Below, piece by piece: positions 34,518-44,905 of a stretch of 64,000 nt of DNA (its first letter is position 1; each line of letters opens with the position of its first letter). The notes below the pieces were generated by a model that saw nothing but the letters and a program-made list of their open reading frames with translations, was not told where the DNA came from and did no database searches. Made by a program: the position numbers and the translations under genes. The DNA lies in assembly GCA_002917775.1 (NCBI GenBank), contig KZ627161.1:1236467-1300466 (forward strand), given 5' to 3'. Source of the DNA: Glaciozyma antarctica PI12. Taxonomy: Eukaryota > Basidiomycota > Microbotryomycetes > Kriegeriales > Camptobasidiaceae.

Positions 34518-35912
34518 CTACTGCGTCTTGAGCGCCTTCTTGGCCGCATGCTGCTTGTCGCGGAACGCGTGGTACTTGCGGTCGGTCCCGAAGATGTAGT
34601 CGAGGTAGCGGAAGGAAGTGGCGTAGCAATCGGAGAAGGCTGCAACGAGGGAGAAAGATCAGCAAGGCGTGAAAGAAAAGCCGAACCAAGTACATTGGTG
34701 GTGGTAATCGTGGTGCTGCGGAAAGAAGCGCGATCAGCGAGAGTTCGGTCAAGGCGAATAGAGCGAGAGAGCGTACGTCGGCTCCAGCCCAGGCGGGGAA
34801 GAACTTGTTGAGCGACCAGGGGAAGTCGTAGCCCGAGTGCGAGTCGACAGCCTGGCAGAGCCTGAGCGTGATCCAAACGTACTGCAAGAACGCGCGCATC
34901 AGCTCCCTTCTTGCAAACACGAGGGAACGAACGCACCATCGTGACAATGTGCATGTTGCCGCTGCTAGCCCAGCACCAGAGCAGAGGGCTTCCGACCGTT
35001 CCGAGCCCGAGGACGAGGATCTCGATGGGGTGCGCGTACTCAGCCGCAAGGCCAAAAGGGGAGCAGAGAACTCGTGGTGGATCTTGTGGATGTGCTTGTA
35101 TAGAAGACGGTGATGCATGATGCGGTGAGCGACGTAGTGCCATGCGTCCTCCATGACGAAGAAGAGTGCGATCTGCGCGAAGTGTTTAGCTGGGGGTTGG
35201 GTCGAAAGCGGCGGACGCGACTCACTTGGTACGCCATGGTCATCAGCGCAGGGAAGGGGACTTCCCAGGTGGACATGCCAACGGAGACGGCGAGAGGGTG
35301 GAAGAGGTAGATCTGGCGAGTAGGGGGCCTTAATCGATCGCGTGGTCGGAAGAGGTGAGGGCGTTCGAACGCACCTGGGGGAGCTCGACGGTGAAGTGAG
35401 TCGCGAGGACGTAGCGGGTGCACTCCCAGTACTGCTTGGAGGTGGGAATCTTGGCCTGCGAGCACAAGGCGTTCGTCAGCTAGCCGAACGATGGTGGCGT
35501 GAGAACGACTCGAACCTCTTGCAGCTTCCACTTGTTGAACGCGGGCATGCGATCAATCACCATCCAGGGGGAGACACCGGCCAAAGTAGACGGCCTGCAC
35601 ACTCGTCAACTTCCCCTCCCTGTTGTCCATCGAATGCCCTGCTCACCTCGTGCATCACAAAGCTCATGATCCCAGTCGCGATGATCGGGTTGCCCCAATA
35701 TTGGTACCAGCTCATCCACGCCTTCTCCAAGACGTTCAAGCTGCGCAACCAGGTCAGCTTGTTGTCCTGGCAGAGAGAGCGGCGCTGTGGACGCACCTGG
35801 CGACATCGACACCGGCGTAGAGATCGTAGGTAAGCGGCTTTGTTGAGGCGATGAAAGTTCCAACGAGCTCGGTGGCGTTGCCGTAGAGTTGGCTTGCGAG
35901 TAGAGATGCCAT
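34518..35912 (-). CDS. ERG25: C-4 methylsterol oxidase
   Basis: ER membrane di-iron monooxygenase that oxidises the C-4 methyl groups of 4,4-dimethylzymosterol in ergosterol synthesis. The ATG at 35912 reads MASLLASQLYGNATELVG and continues to LEKAWMSWYQYWGNPIIATG. Fatty-acid-hydroxylase histidine boxes are present in order: HRIMHH, HKIHHE (both about 35.08-35.12 kb) and HHDYHHQ (about 34.70 kb). The ending LKTQ lacks a classical KKXX signal, but a Lys-rich tail (KQHAAKKALKTQ) precedes it. About 300 residues over at least seven short introns, normal for the family. Confidence 0.95.
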
Positions 35913-36299
35913 CGCTGGGCGTGTAGGGGTGTGTTGAGTGGGGGCGGTGAGTGGTAGGAGGACAACGTCGAAGTCGCGACGAAGTTGGGTCGAGGCTGCA
36001 GATCGGCGCGCGAGTACTCCTCCGCGCTGAACCAGCGAGAAGGCCTTTCGTTCTCCCTACTTCCCACCACTTCCCCTGCAGACGCCGGCCTTCCCTGGCA
36101 CAGGCTAGCACGCAGTTAGACCGCCCCCTCAAGCAGCGCGCGCGAGACGCGGTGCCAAACGCAACGAACCTTCGACCAGGCACATCCTCAAGCGGCTTCT
36201 CCGAGGATCGATCCCCTCTCTACGCGCCGCTGCCAGCTACAGACCGGCTCATCCAGCACCGCGCACGTTTCTCGCACCACACGATCGCACGAACCCGAC

Positions 36300-36680
36300 C
36301 TACAGCACCTTAATCAACCCTCCTCCTTCTCTCCCGATCTCTCCTGCGCCACAACTCCAGCCGGTGCTCTCCGACACCTGCGCGCAAGTTACCGCTGCCA
36401 CTCAGCTTTTGTAAGGTCTGCTTGTTTGGCGCGCGTCTTACGGCAATCCCCAGCGGGAGCAGGACGACGAGGGGAGAGCGCAGCGGGAGAGTAGGGGTGC
36501 TCGTGGTGGGGCGCTCGGGGTTGAGGAGCTCGATTGCAATCCAGCTTACTGTGTACGAGCGAGGTCGAGGAACTTGCTTTTCGCTGTGCGCATGAGCTGC
36601 CGTTCTGCTTGCGAACTTCGCACTTCCTCCTCGCAACCGCCTCTGCTCAAGACTCTTCTCGCTCAGACGTAAATCGATGC
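36300..36680 (-). other. Possible short gene or promoter leader of ERG25, unresolved
   Basis: Between ERG25 and the CFIm25 gene (35913-36808) the minus strand carries a hydrophobic reading frame (PLRSPLVVLLPLGIAV, about 36430-36480). It is followed by a GTAAGA...GCGCGCAG intron-like segment (about 36385-36448) and a short Gly-rich end stopping at 36300. No convincing ATG exon could be joined and I recognise no family. It may be a small membrane protein or only untranslated leader. The plus strand shows nothing better. Confidence 0.25.
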
Positions 36681-36808
36681 TTGCAGGACGAGGTGACAAA
36701 CCGGGAGTACGGGGGAATAATTCAGAAACGGGAGGGAATGCAGAAACGGGAGGGAGTGCAGAACAACAGCAGAAACTCTCCTCCTCGGGCGATTTGGAGC
36801 GAGCCGGC

Positions 36809-37938
36809 TCAGTCCTCGAAGACGAAGTTGTACTTGGAGAGGAGGTGCGGCACTGCTGCCAGAGTTGGGCCGTATCTGCGTGCGAGCGTTAGTGTTGCAT
36901 CGGGAGGGCGGGAGCGAGGAAGGCTGGATGAGGGACGCACCGAACGGCGTTGTCGTAGAGCTCGAACAGGGGGACGGCGATAAGCTTCATATTCTTGGGT
37001 ACTGTGAGGATCTCTGCAACGATGGTGATGAGTTAGGACGGATGAGAGAGTGAGAGAGCAACGCACTGTGTTCGGGGAGCTGGACGAGGAACATCGTCTT
37101 GACCTCCTTTGGAGCGGAGGTGTGCCTGCGAACTCGCCTCAGCTTCGTTTTTCAGATCTGTAGCTACGAGGAACACCCACGCAGGCACGTAGGGGTACTG
37201 TTCCACCACCCACATCAGCTTTTCCTCCTCACCAGACGTCAACATCGCAGGGGAAGACGCACCATGAATCCCTCAAAGTTCGGCCTCCACCACTGCGCCA
37301 CCGAATCCCCAATCTGCCAATCTCCCTCCACTGTATCCGTCTCCATCTCCTCCTCCACCTCAATTCCCTTCCCGCTCCCCGTTCTCGCTGGTCCAAGTCG
37401 CATATCGAGACGCGCTTGCAAGCCCACCATGTCCGGTTCGCCTGGCTTGAGGTAGTCTCCGGGACTGCTTATTCCTTTAGGAGCTGGCTGTGGGAGAGCG
37501 GGAGGAGGACGCACAGCTTGTAGAACGCGTTCGCCACTTGAAGGAGCAGAACGTGCGGATGACCGTGCTCGTGGACCACCAGGAGTCCCTCGACCTGCCT
37601 TGAACCTCAATAGAGTTCAACAAGAAGCTAGGAACAGACCCACAGAGCGCCTCATGCCGAAAACCTCGTAGTCGCTCTGCCTGGATCACAACAAGTCAGC
37701 TCCAGCAGCTCCTTCTCCCGCACAGGGAAAGGAGACGCACAGGCGTTGCAGGCGAGCGTTCACGGAAGGGTCTTCTTCAGGTTGAGCATCTTTGGTGGCG
37801 AAGCTGTAGTCTGAGAGTGGAGAGATGAGCCGGGAAGTGGGGAGAGGGGAGGCGACGGACTGCTCAGGGGGTAACTGGAGTGGGGTTAGCTGGGAGCTTG
37901 GGCGGTGGGCTGGAGGCGACTTACAGAGTCAAGGACAT
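36809..37938 (-). CDS. NUDT21: Cleavage factor Im 25-kDa subunit (NUDT21/CPSF5 homologue)
   Basis: Nudix-fold RNA-binding subunit that recognises UGUA in pre-mRNA and guides polyadenylation-site choice. Spliced exons give MSLTLYPLSNYSFATKDA, matching the YPLxNYxF start of animal NUDT21. Next come QSDYEVFGMRRSVEGLLVVH, HVLLLQVANAFYKLPGDYL, WRPNFEGF, YPYVPA, EVKTMFLVQLPE, VPKNMKLIAVPLFELYDNA and YGPTLAAVPHLLSKYNFVFED. The first three coding exons are small: 37938-37925 (14 nt), 37874-37861 (14 nt) and the next from 37810, separated by 50-nt introns. As in the family, Nudix catalytic glutamates are not conserved (EEEMETDTVEGDW region), so it binds but should not hydrolyse. Divergent from the secreted-protein gene, 288 nt between starts. 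Confidence 0.93.
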
Positions 37939-38226
37939 GATCCCAGAGGGGAGCGTCAGCTGTTTGCAGTGTAGCTTGAGGGAGAGGAGGAGGAAGAGAC
38001 TCGAGACTCCTCGACGCGTTCCTCTCCTCTTCCTTCGACCTCTCCCTCGCGCTCCTGCTCAGCTCCTTCAACTACCGCCAGTCACTCCCCGTTCCTCTAT
38101 AGGATCCTGCACGCCTTGCTCGACCTCAGCGGCCGCTCTCACTCGTCATCAAGATCCGCAGCCACCGTCGGCGTCTCATCAGCAGGGATCGGCTCTCGTC
38201 CCTTCTCCTCCTCCACAACAAGCACG

Positions 38227-38949
38227 ATGCTCTCCTCACTGCTCCTCGGCCTAGTCACCTGCTTTCTCTGCACAGGAGTCCACTCCAAGCGAGCCCACCA
38301 CGGGAAGCGCGGTGTGTGCGGCGCTCCCCATCTGCGGTCACCGACCTCCTACGATCGCTCCAACACGACGCTCTACCTCCCAGCGATCGGCGTGGATTCG
38401 CGGGGATTTTCATTGCCCGAGTGCTGGGCTATAATCGTACGTCCTCACGAGCTCTGACATCGTGGTGGCGTACTGACTCTCGCGGCAGCCGAATTACACG
38501 ATCGCGACGGATCCTGGAACGCTCGGAACGCTGGGGACGACTCTGGGGCCTATACAAAGCGCAAGTTACGCCTACTTTCCAGCCGACCTGAACGCGTCCT
38601 TGCACGGTCCAGCAGCGAACCAGTGCGTCCCTTCTCGCTCCGTTTTGCGATTCAAGCGCTAACAACCTTGCAGATACGTCGTTTGGCTGAGTGGATCTGC
38701 CACGATCTCTTTCCTTAATAATACGGGGACAATAGACCTCAAAGCTGGCAGTATCCTTGCCGTCGTCGACAATTCAAGCGTCAGCACGGGGCATTTCACG
38801 AGCTGGAAGGCGGTTAGTCCTCTCTCCCCCTTCCGGATAGGTCGGGACTGATGATACAACTTCTTTAGGGAACGTCGATCATGCTGGTGCAGTTCGAGGA
38901 TGGGAAAGTGCCCGAGCACAAGCTCGCCGACCGAGGACTGTGCTTGTGA
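38227..38949 (+). CDS. Small secreted cupin-like protein
   Basis: The ATG at 38227 gives a clear signal peptide (MLSSLLLGLVTCFLCTGVHS) followed by KRAHHGKR, a likely Kex2-type processing site. The mature part (about 135 residues) has LYLPAIGVDSRGFSLPE, NYTIATDPGTLGT, YAYFPADLNASLHGPAANQ, YVVWLSGSATISF and LKAGSILAVVD, and ends PEHKLADRGLCL. It resembles a group of fungal small secreted proteins with a single cupin-like beta-barrel. Metal-binding histidines of enzymatic cupins are not evident. Three introns; several N-glycosylation sequons (NYT, NAS, NNT, NSS). Function unknown; a cell-surface or extracellular role is inferred from the signal peptide. Confidence 0.75.
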
Positions 38950-39590
38950 GGCGAGGCGGCTGGGAGGGAGGTGTGGGAACGATTGTAGCGAGGAATCAAG
39001 GCTGGTACTTTGCTGTATTACAGGCTGTGGCAGAGGTTTCTTGTCGAGAAACCTCACGAACCCTCCCATGCATCCCCCTGCGAAGGAGAAAGCTGAGCTC
39101 CTCGGGCGCATTCACCCGACCAACTCCCGACGTGCCCCGGCTTGAGCAATTCGTCTTACCCCGCGTCCTGGTTTCTCTTCCACTAACTTCGCGCTCGTTT
39201 CTTCCTCGACCCCAACACAGCGACAGTTGCAGCAGTTCAGTACTCGGCGTATCTCCTCAGGTGAGTCGGCGCCCTGTCTCGTGCTTCAAGGAGGAGGAGG
39301 GCAGCGAATGACTCAAGCGCGCTTGTCGAGGCGCTGGTCCGAATGGAACGGGCGTAGCTGCAGGGCGCTGGACAGGGCGGACAAGACAAGGCAGGACAAG
39401 CTACACGGGGCTTATCGGTGCCTGGCCTGGGAGGGAGAACCGCTCTCTTGAATCGGTCATGGGATCGCTTGCCGAGCCAGTCTTCAGCGGCTGATACAGC
39501 TCTTGCAGCTTCAAATCCACCTCATGAATCCACCACATATCCACAGCAAAACGAAGCTCGACAAGACGGCACCACCAGCGCTAGCCCGAG
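38950..39590. other. Intergenic, no gene seen
   Basis: 641 nt between the secreted-protein stop and the malonyl transacylase start, both on the plus strand. Reading frames here are short and lack domains. It should contain the 3' UTR and the promoter of the next gene. Confidence 0.55.
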
Positions 39591-41487
39591 ATGACTTCCA
39601 CGGCTCTCCTTCGAGCTCTCCCTCGCGGCCCCACCACCCACCACTGCCGCCACGCCCACCTCTCCTCCAGCCTACCTTCCTCCCTCAACTCCTCGAGCAA
39701 CGCTCCCCTACCCCCTTCGACCTCCTTTGCCACAGCTGGCCCTTCCTCAGGTCCGCTTGCTCTCACTCGGCCCGCAACCTCCGGCCCCCGGAAGCTGACC
39801 TCCTCAACAGAAACGAATCCCACCTGGTCCGACCCCTCGTACCTCGCACGCTATCGCAACCCAACCAACCACGAACGCCCTCTCGCCCGGCCGCCCTGCT
39901 CGAAGCAGACCTCTCCCCCTTCCACCTCCGCCGCCGACTGCCCGATCTCGATCGCCACTCGTGAAGACTACCGGAAACAAGAGCGTGAGACGCCTCGTTC
40001 GCGACGACTCGAGATGGAACGCCTCTGGAGCGGTGGCGAGGCGTCTCCTCCTATCCCTCTCCATTCGTACAAGGTGTCGAAATCGCTCGCAAAGCCCAAG
40101 CACGCTCTGCTGTTTCCGGGATCGGGAAGTCAATACGTCGGCATGGGGAATTTCCTCAAGGGCTACGACGGGGCGAAGGCGGTGTGGGACGAGGCGGAGG
40201 AGGCGCTGGAGGGGTTCGAGGCGTGGAGGAAGGGACTTGGGTTGGAGAACTACGAGGGCGAGGTGGGGGCGTTGGGACGTATGTTGGCGGAGCGAGAAGG
40301 CGAGCGGCAGAAGGAAACGGGGCTGAAAGAGGTGGTGTTTGATGGACCTCAGGTGAGCTTCTCGTTGGCGCGCGTTGGCGTGCAGGAGCTGACTCCGCAC
40401 GGCAGGACGAGTTGACGAGGTCGTCGAACGCCCAACCTGCGATTCTCATCACCTCGATCGCGTTCCTTCGAACTCTCGAGGTACGTCGCTTCCTCACCTT
40501 TCAAGCGGCGTGCTGACCTTTCTGTAGCACGACTTTGAATCTCGCGCAGCAAAGGACGCCGCCTTCTTCCTCGGCCATTCGTCCGGCGAGTACAGCGCAG
40601 CAGTCGCTAGCGGTGCCATCTCCTTTACCGACGGTGTCCGCCTCACAGTACGCTCTTATCGATAACTCGCGGAAACTCTTGCTAACGAACCTGTCCAGCG
40701 CCTACACGGTAACGCTCACGACCTACGCTCTCGACCTCCCCTCCATCGGCCTCTCCGCCTCCCTCAACTCTCCCTCTCCCTTCCGCGCCCAAATGTCAGC
40801 CCTCGTCATCAATCCCGGTCACTCGCACGAGGAGGTCGCGGAAGTCATTCGGTCCATCTCAAGCCCTCCTGGCTCGCAGGGGAGCGAAGGGCAGGTCGAG
40901 GTGGCGAGCTACAACTCCAAGGCTCAGCTCGTGCTGGCGGGTAGTCGCGACGGCATTCTGAGGGCCAGCGAGATGCTGAGGGATCTCGGAATCGCGAGCA
41001 GGGCCGCCGACTTGCCTGTCTCGTGAGTCGCGCGTTTATCCTCTCCGAGAGCTCGAGCTAATTTTCGCCAATAGGGCTCCATTCCATTGCTCGTTTATGA
41101 AGCCCGCGGCGGACGGCATGCGCGTCGCTCTCGAACGAAGCACTCTTCAAAGCCCAACCGCTCCTCTCGTTTCTGGCCTCGACGGCGCTTTCGTGCGTTC
41201 CTTCCGCTCTCCCTGCCTTATCACCGGCTAACTCGTCCTCGCAGATCACCACTCCCAAATCTCTCGTCACCAACCTCGTCGCCCAAATCTCGCTCCCCGT
41301 GCGCTGGTCCGACTGCCTCGACACTTTGAGGAAGGAGCACGTCAACCGATTCGTCTTCCTCGGTCCGGGCAAGGCGCTCGCGAACCTTGCGAGGAGGGAT
41401 CTCGGCAACGACGAGGAGAAGACGGAGGTCGTCAGTGTCGCGACGGACGAGGATCTGGCCGGGTTAAAGGGATTGTTGGAGCAGTAG
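39591..41487 (+). CDS. MCT1: Mitochondrial malonyl-CoA:ACP transacylase
   Basis: Transfers malonyl from CoA to acyl carrier protein in mitochondrial type II fatty-acid synthesis, which feeds lipoate formation. The N-terminus (MTSTALLRALPRGPTTHHCR) is Arg/Ser-rich and acid-free, a mitochondrial presequence. FabD-like motifs: LLFPGSGSQYVGMG (about 40.11 kb), nucleophile GHSSGEYSAA (about 40.58 kb), GVRLTRLHG, YNSKAQLVLAG, catalytic His in APFHCSFMKP (about 41.08 kb), and FLGPGKALANL near the end. Introns are at about 40.35, 40.48, 40.65, 41.02 and 41.19 kb. An oddity: after RLHGN (about 40.70-40.72 kb) the frame must move by one base to reach LTTYALDLPS...ALVINPGHSHEE, with no credible intron. 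Confidence 0.9.
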
Positions 41488-42689
41488 GATCAGGACTTCG
41501 CTTTTCGGGACCGTTTATTTTCCTTTTTGTTGAGTCTGTTTGTTTGTACTAGTACTGGGACTGTGTGAATGAGTACCACGATTGCACACACTTGCGAGGA
41601 GGAGTTACGAGAGCGCTCGAGGACGCGAAGCAGGCGGCGAGTGCTCTTGACCATTTCTTTCTCGCTCTCAACACGCCGACTCTGCTCCAGCTAGCCAGTC
41701 TCGGCGGTACGCACTCTGTGCGAGCTCTGAACACGTCGGGCGCGTCCGCGAGCGAGCAGGATTCAACGCGAACGGCGGCGCAGGACGAGGACGACAAGAT
41801 GGAGCTGGATCTTTCGCTTGACGCTCCGAGACTGGCACACCAGCGACAAGGATGGGATCTGCTTGGTAAAGATGGGATCTGCTTCGTTTCAAGGGGAGCT
41901 GGAGGACGGGGGAACCGGGCGCACGCGCCTCGAAGATGGAAGTGAGGTCGGGAGTCGAGGACGCGACGCGCTGGCTGCGCGAGGGCTGGGGATTGGAGAT
42001 GATTAGGACAGGAAGGACTGTGCTAGTTCGAAGCCGGGAGCGAGCACTGGTTGGTCCGGGAGCGAACGACTCAGCGAGGGCTGCTTCGTTGGTACGCTCC
42101 TCTCGCTGAGGCGAGAGCTCTGGTACTGTAGCCGGCTGCTTTTCCTCGATAACACGACCGCTGGATCTGCCGCCCGGTCAGAACTCACCAACGGTTGTCT
42201 CCTCGTCGCTCGGGCGCTCTCTTCGCTCCTCCCCTCCTCAAGCGTTTTGTCTCCGCTCGCGCCTCCGGTTTGACCGGTCTCTCGGCAATTCCTTCAGCAA
42301 CGTGCTCAGCACCTTTCGCGAGCAATCTCGTGAAGACAGCCTCCTCCCTCTGCGCGGTCGGGTCATGACTGCGTGATGCGCCAGTTGCGTGCTTCGAGTT
42401 CAAGGGGCCCTCCAGGCCGGTCCTCGACGGTTTCAGACGGAGACGTATACAGCTAGGGCGGTGCGTAGAAAGTAGGAAGGGGGAGGGATCAATAGGGTCG
42501 CAGGGAGCACTCTGCCTCATCTTCTCCGGGGAACGTGCGGAATGTGTTGACCGCCAAGTTGCACGAGGATCCCGCTCTTCTTTCCCTCATCCTTTCCCAC
42601 TGAACTTTAGGCGTGCTCGGTGAACTAGATTCCTGGAGGGATCGTCCTCCTCAACTCCCTCGCCACTTGGTGTCCGTGTCGTCGCCCAA
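41488..42689. other. Intergenic, no convincing gene
   Basis: 1.2 kb between two plus-strand genes. A 126-codon plus frame (41565-41945) has no recognisable domain and weak codon bias. A short direct repeat of the 15-mer GATGGGATCTGCTTG (second copy ending in C) lies at about 41850-41885. The last 100 nt are pyrimidine-rich, as expected for a leader. Confidence 0.5.
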
Positions 42690-44588
42690 ATGTTGTTCTC
42701 GCTGGTACGTCTCGTCCTCGTCCTCCTCACCCTGCTTTTCGCAGCTGACTCTTATCGCACCGCTTCTCTTCCTTCAGAATCGTTTAGGACCCTTCAGCAC
42801 GATGCCGCCTGATCTAAAGGTCAGGACGCCTGCGAGAGAAGGTGCGAGGGGTTCGTTCTCTCCGCCCAAGCACCACGAGGTCGCCGGAGCTGACGGCAAT
42901 CTAGGTAGACACCCTTACTCCGTCGCTCAGACTTCTTACGAGCAAGTGACCTCGTCAACTACCTACTCCCCCGCCCCTGCGAACGACTACTGGCAGACCG
43001 ACTTGACGACGCAACGCCCCCGCGATCACAGCTGGTCTGAAGAGGAAGGGGAGCAGTGGCGTTCTCAGCAGCGCTCCAGCGGACTACCAGCCCTCTCATC
43101 TATCCACGACTTCCTCTCTCAGCAGCAAGGACCGGTCGAAGGAGCTCCGCGGACCGAGCACTGGCAATCTCCTCACGCTGCTGGACGGGAGCACGCCTAC
43201 TCTCCAACTCTCGAGGTAGGACGACCACATTCTCGCGACGAGGATCAGGTCACGTCCTACCACCCAGCGTCGCAGGATTATGGAGCGACTCATGACTTGC
43301 GAGGAGCGCACGCGGAGGAGTTTCGAGGATACGGCAGTTACCACGGAGCAGGAGGGGACGAGGAGGGCTACTCTCTACACTATCACCACTCTATACACTA
43401 TCACCACCTACTCACACACCTTCGACCCCTCAGCTCTCTCGGCCAGAATATGGAAACCGTCAATCGATTCTCCACCCAGCTCCTTCGCACCAGTTCGACC
43501 CATCTCCGCACGGCTATCCCGCACCCGACTATCGCTCCTACCCACCCTTCGGACAGCCCATTCCGTCGCTCTTCCGCCCCCCGACGCTCTCCTTCATCCC
43601 CAACCGTATACCAGCACCACTAATACCTCAATACCTCGGAGCCTACCGACCTTCCCAGCACGCCGCCCCCTCCTCAAATCACTCATTCACCCATCACGCT
43701 AACGACTCACCTCTTTCCTCTCCTCACGCCGAATCTTCCCTCCCCTCCTCTCGCAACACCTTCCCCTCCCCTCCCTCGACCTCCTCAGGCCCCAACACGT
43801 GTCCCCCTCCCTCTTCGGACTCCGACAACCTCGTCCTCGCCATGCTCTGCCATCGCGCGAACCTGTACCCTACCTTTGGGCCCGAGCAGCTCGCAATCGT
43901 CTGGGACGGCTCGCTTTCGCGAGCTTTGGCGTGGGACAGCCCCGAGGCGAGGTCGCTGAGACCTCATCCGGAGAACGAGCTTATCGTGTTTGGCAAGGGA
44001 GGCTGGGTGGGCGGACTGGATAAGCATGGATACGCGGCGTTCCCGCGGTCGGCTGGGAAGGGTGAGGTTCCTTTCGACGCGGGCGAGAGGAATGCTGGCT
44101 GATCTTGATTCGCTTTCGCAGGCGCGAACGATTGGCTGCGAATGCAAGCTGAGTACTGCTTGTGCAAGCGATTCAAGTTCTGGCAAGGTGAGTTGGCATC
44201 GCTCTCCTTCCGCCTCGCTCGCCCGACCAACTCTCCCACTCGCAGGCCCAAAGAAAGTCGCCAAACACCCCTCAGTAATCCGCGACCACATCTCTCAATG
44301 CGCGGCCAGAGACGACCGCGACCCCCTCGCCCGCCTCTGCACTCTCGAACGTACCGCCGAGAAGTACGTTCTTCCCTCCTTCCATTCTCGACCGCTTGCT
44401 GATGATTCTCGCAGACGAGCGAAGGCTGCGAAAGCGCAGCGAGAGGACCGAAAGCGTGCGGAGCCAGCTTTGGTGAGCGCTTCGACGCGCGTGAGTCTCT
44501 TTCTCTCTCTTCGGTGCATTCCAGGAGGTGTACTGACGCTGCTACTTCTTCGCAGCAATATCGCACGCCGTCTGAGTACGACGACTGA
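42690..44588 (+). CDS. Uncharacterised protein, Ser/Pro/Gln-rich with conserved C-terminal region
   Basis: I do not recognise the family. The ATG at 42690 gives a 5-codon first exon (MLFSL) joined at 42778; an internal ATG at 42803 is an alternative start. The first half is disordered and rich in Ser, Pro, Gln, His and Tyr. The second half is ordered: DNLVLAMLCHRANLYPTFG, LAIVWDGSLSRALAW, ENELIVFGKGGWVGGLDKH, NDWLRMQAEYCLCKRFKFW, RDHISQCAARDDRDPLARL. It ends with a basic helix (KRAKAAKAQREDRKRA) and QYRTPSEYDD. Four introns in the 3' half are well formed. Between about 43.34 and 43.44 kb the frame changes at an imperfect 18-nt tandem repeat. Either a weak intron (about 43337-43446) or a one-base error joins the halves. 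Repetitive N-termini of this kind are common in fungal regulators, but no DNA-binding domain is visible. Confidence 0.6.
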
Positions 44589-44905
44589 CACCCTGCGGTT
44601 CGATACCACCTTTCGTGCTCATACCCTTTGCGATCAATCCCCTCGCTTAGTACCCTTCCCCTCTTCTCAGTATACAACCATCGCAGTAGTTCATGGGCCG
44701 CAAGCAGGCCTTGCAAAATCTCTTGTCATCCCGGACCTCCTCAGCGAGCTGCGCCACTCTCAATGACGAGCGAGATCGCAGCCGATGAACGAACGAAAAC
44801 GAAGGCTAGTTGCGACTATGCGGTAGATCTACGAAAAGCAAGGAAAAGAGACTATCGACGACCAGAGGGGGGTACGTAAACAAGCATGGGGTGTGGGGAG
44901 GAAGC

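Noticed and set aside
41565-41945. 126-codon plus frame downstream of MCT1
   Set aside because: Begins right after the MCT1 3' end in T-rich UTR-like sequence; no family resemblance and weak codon bias.
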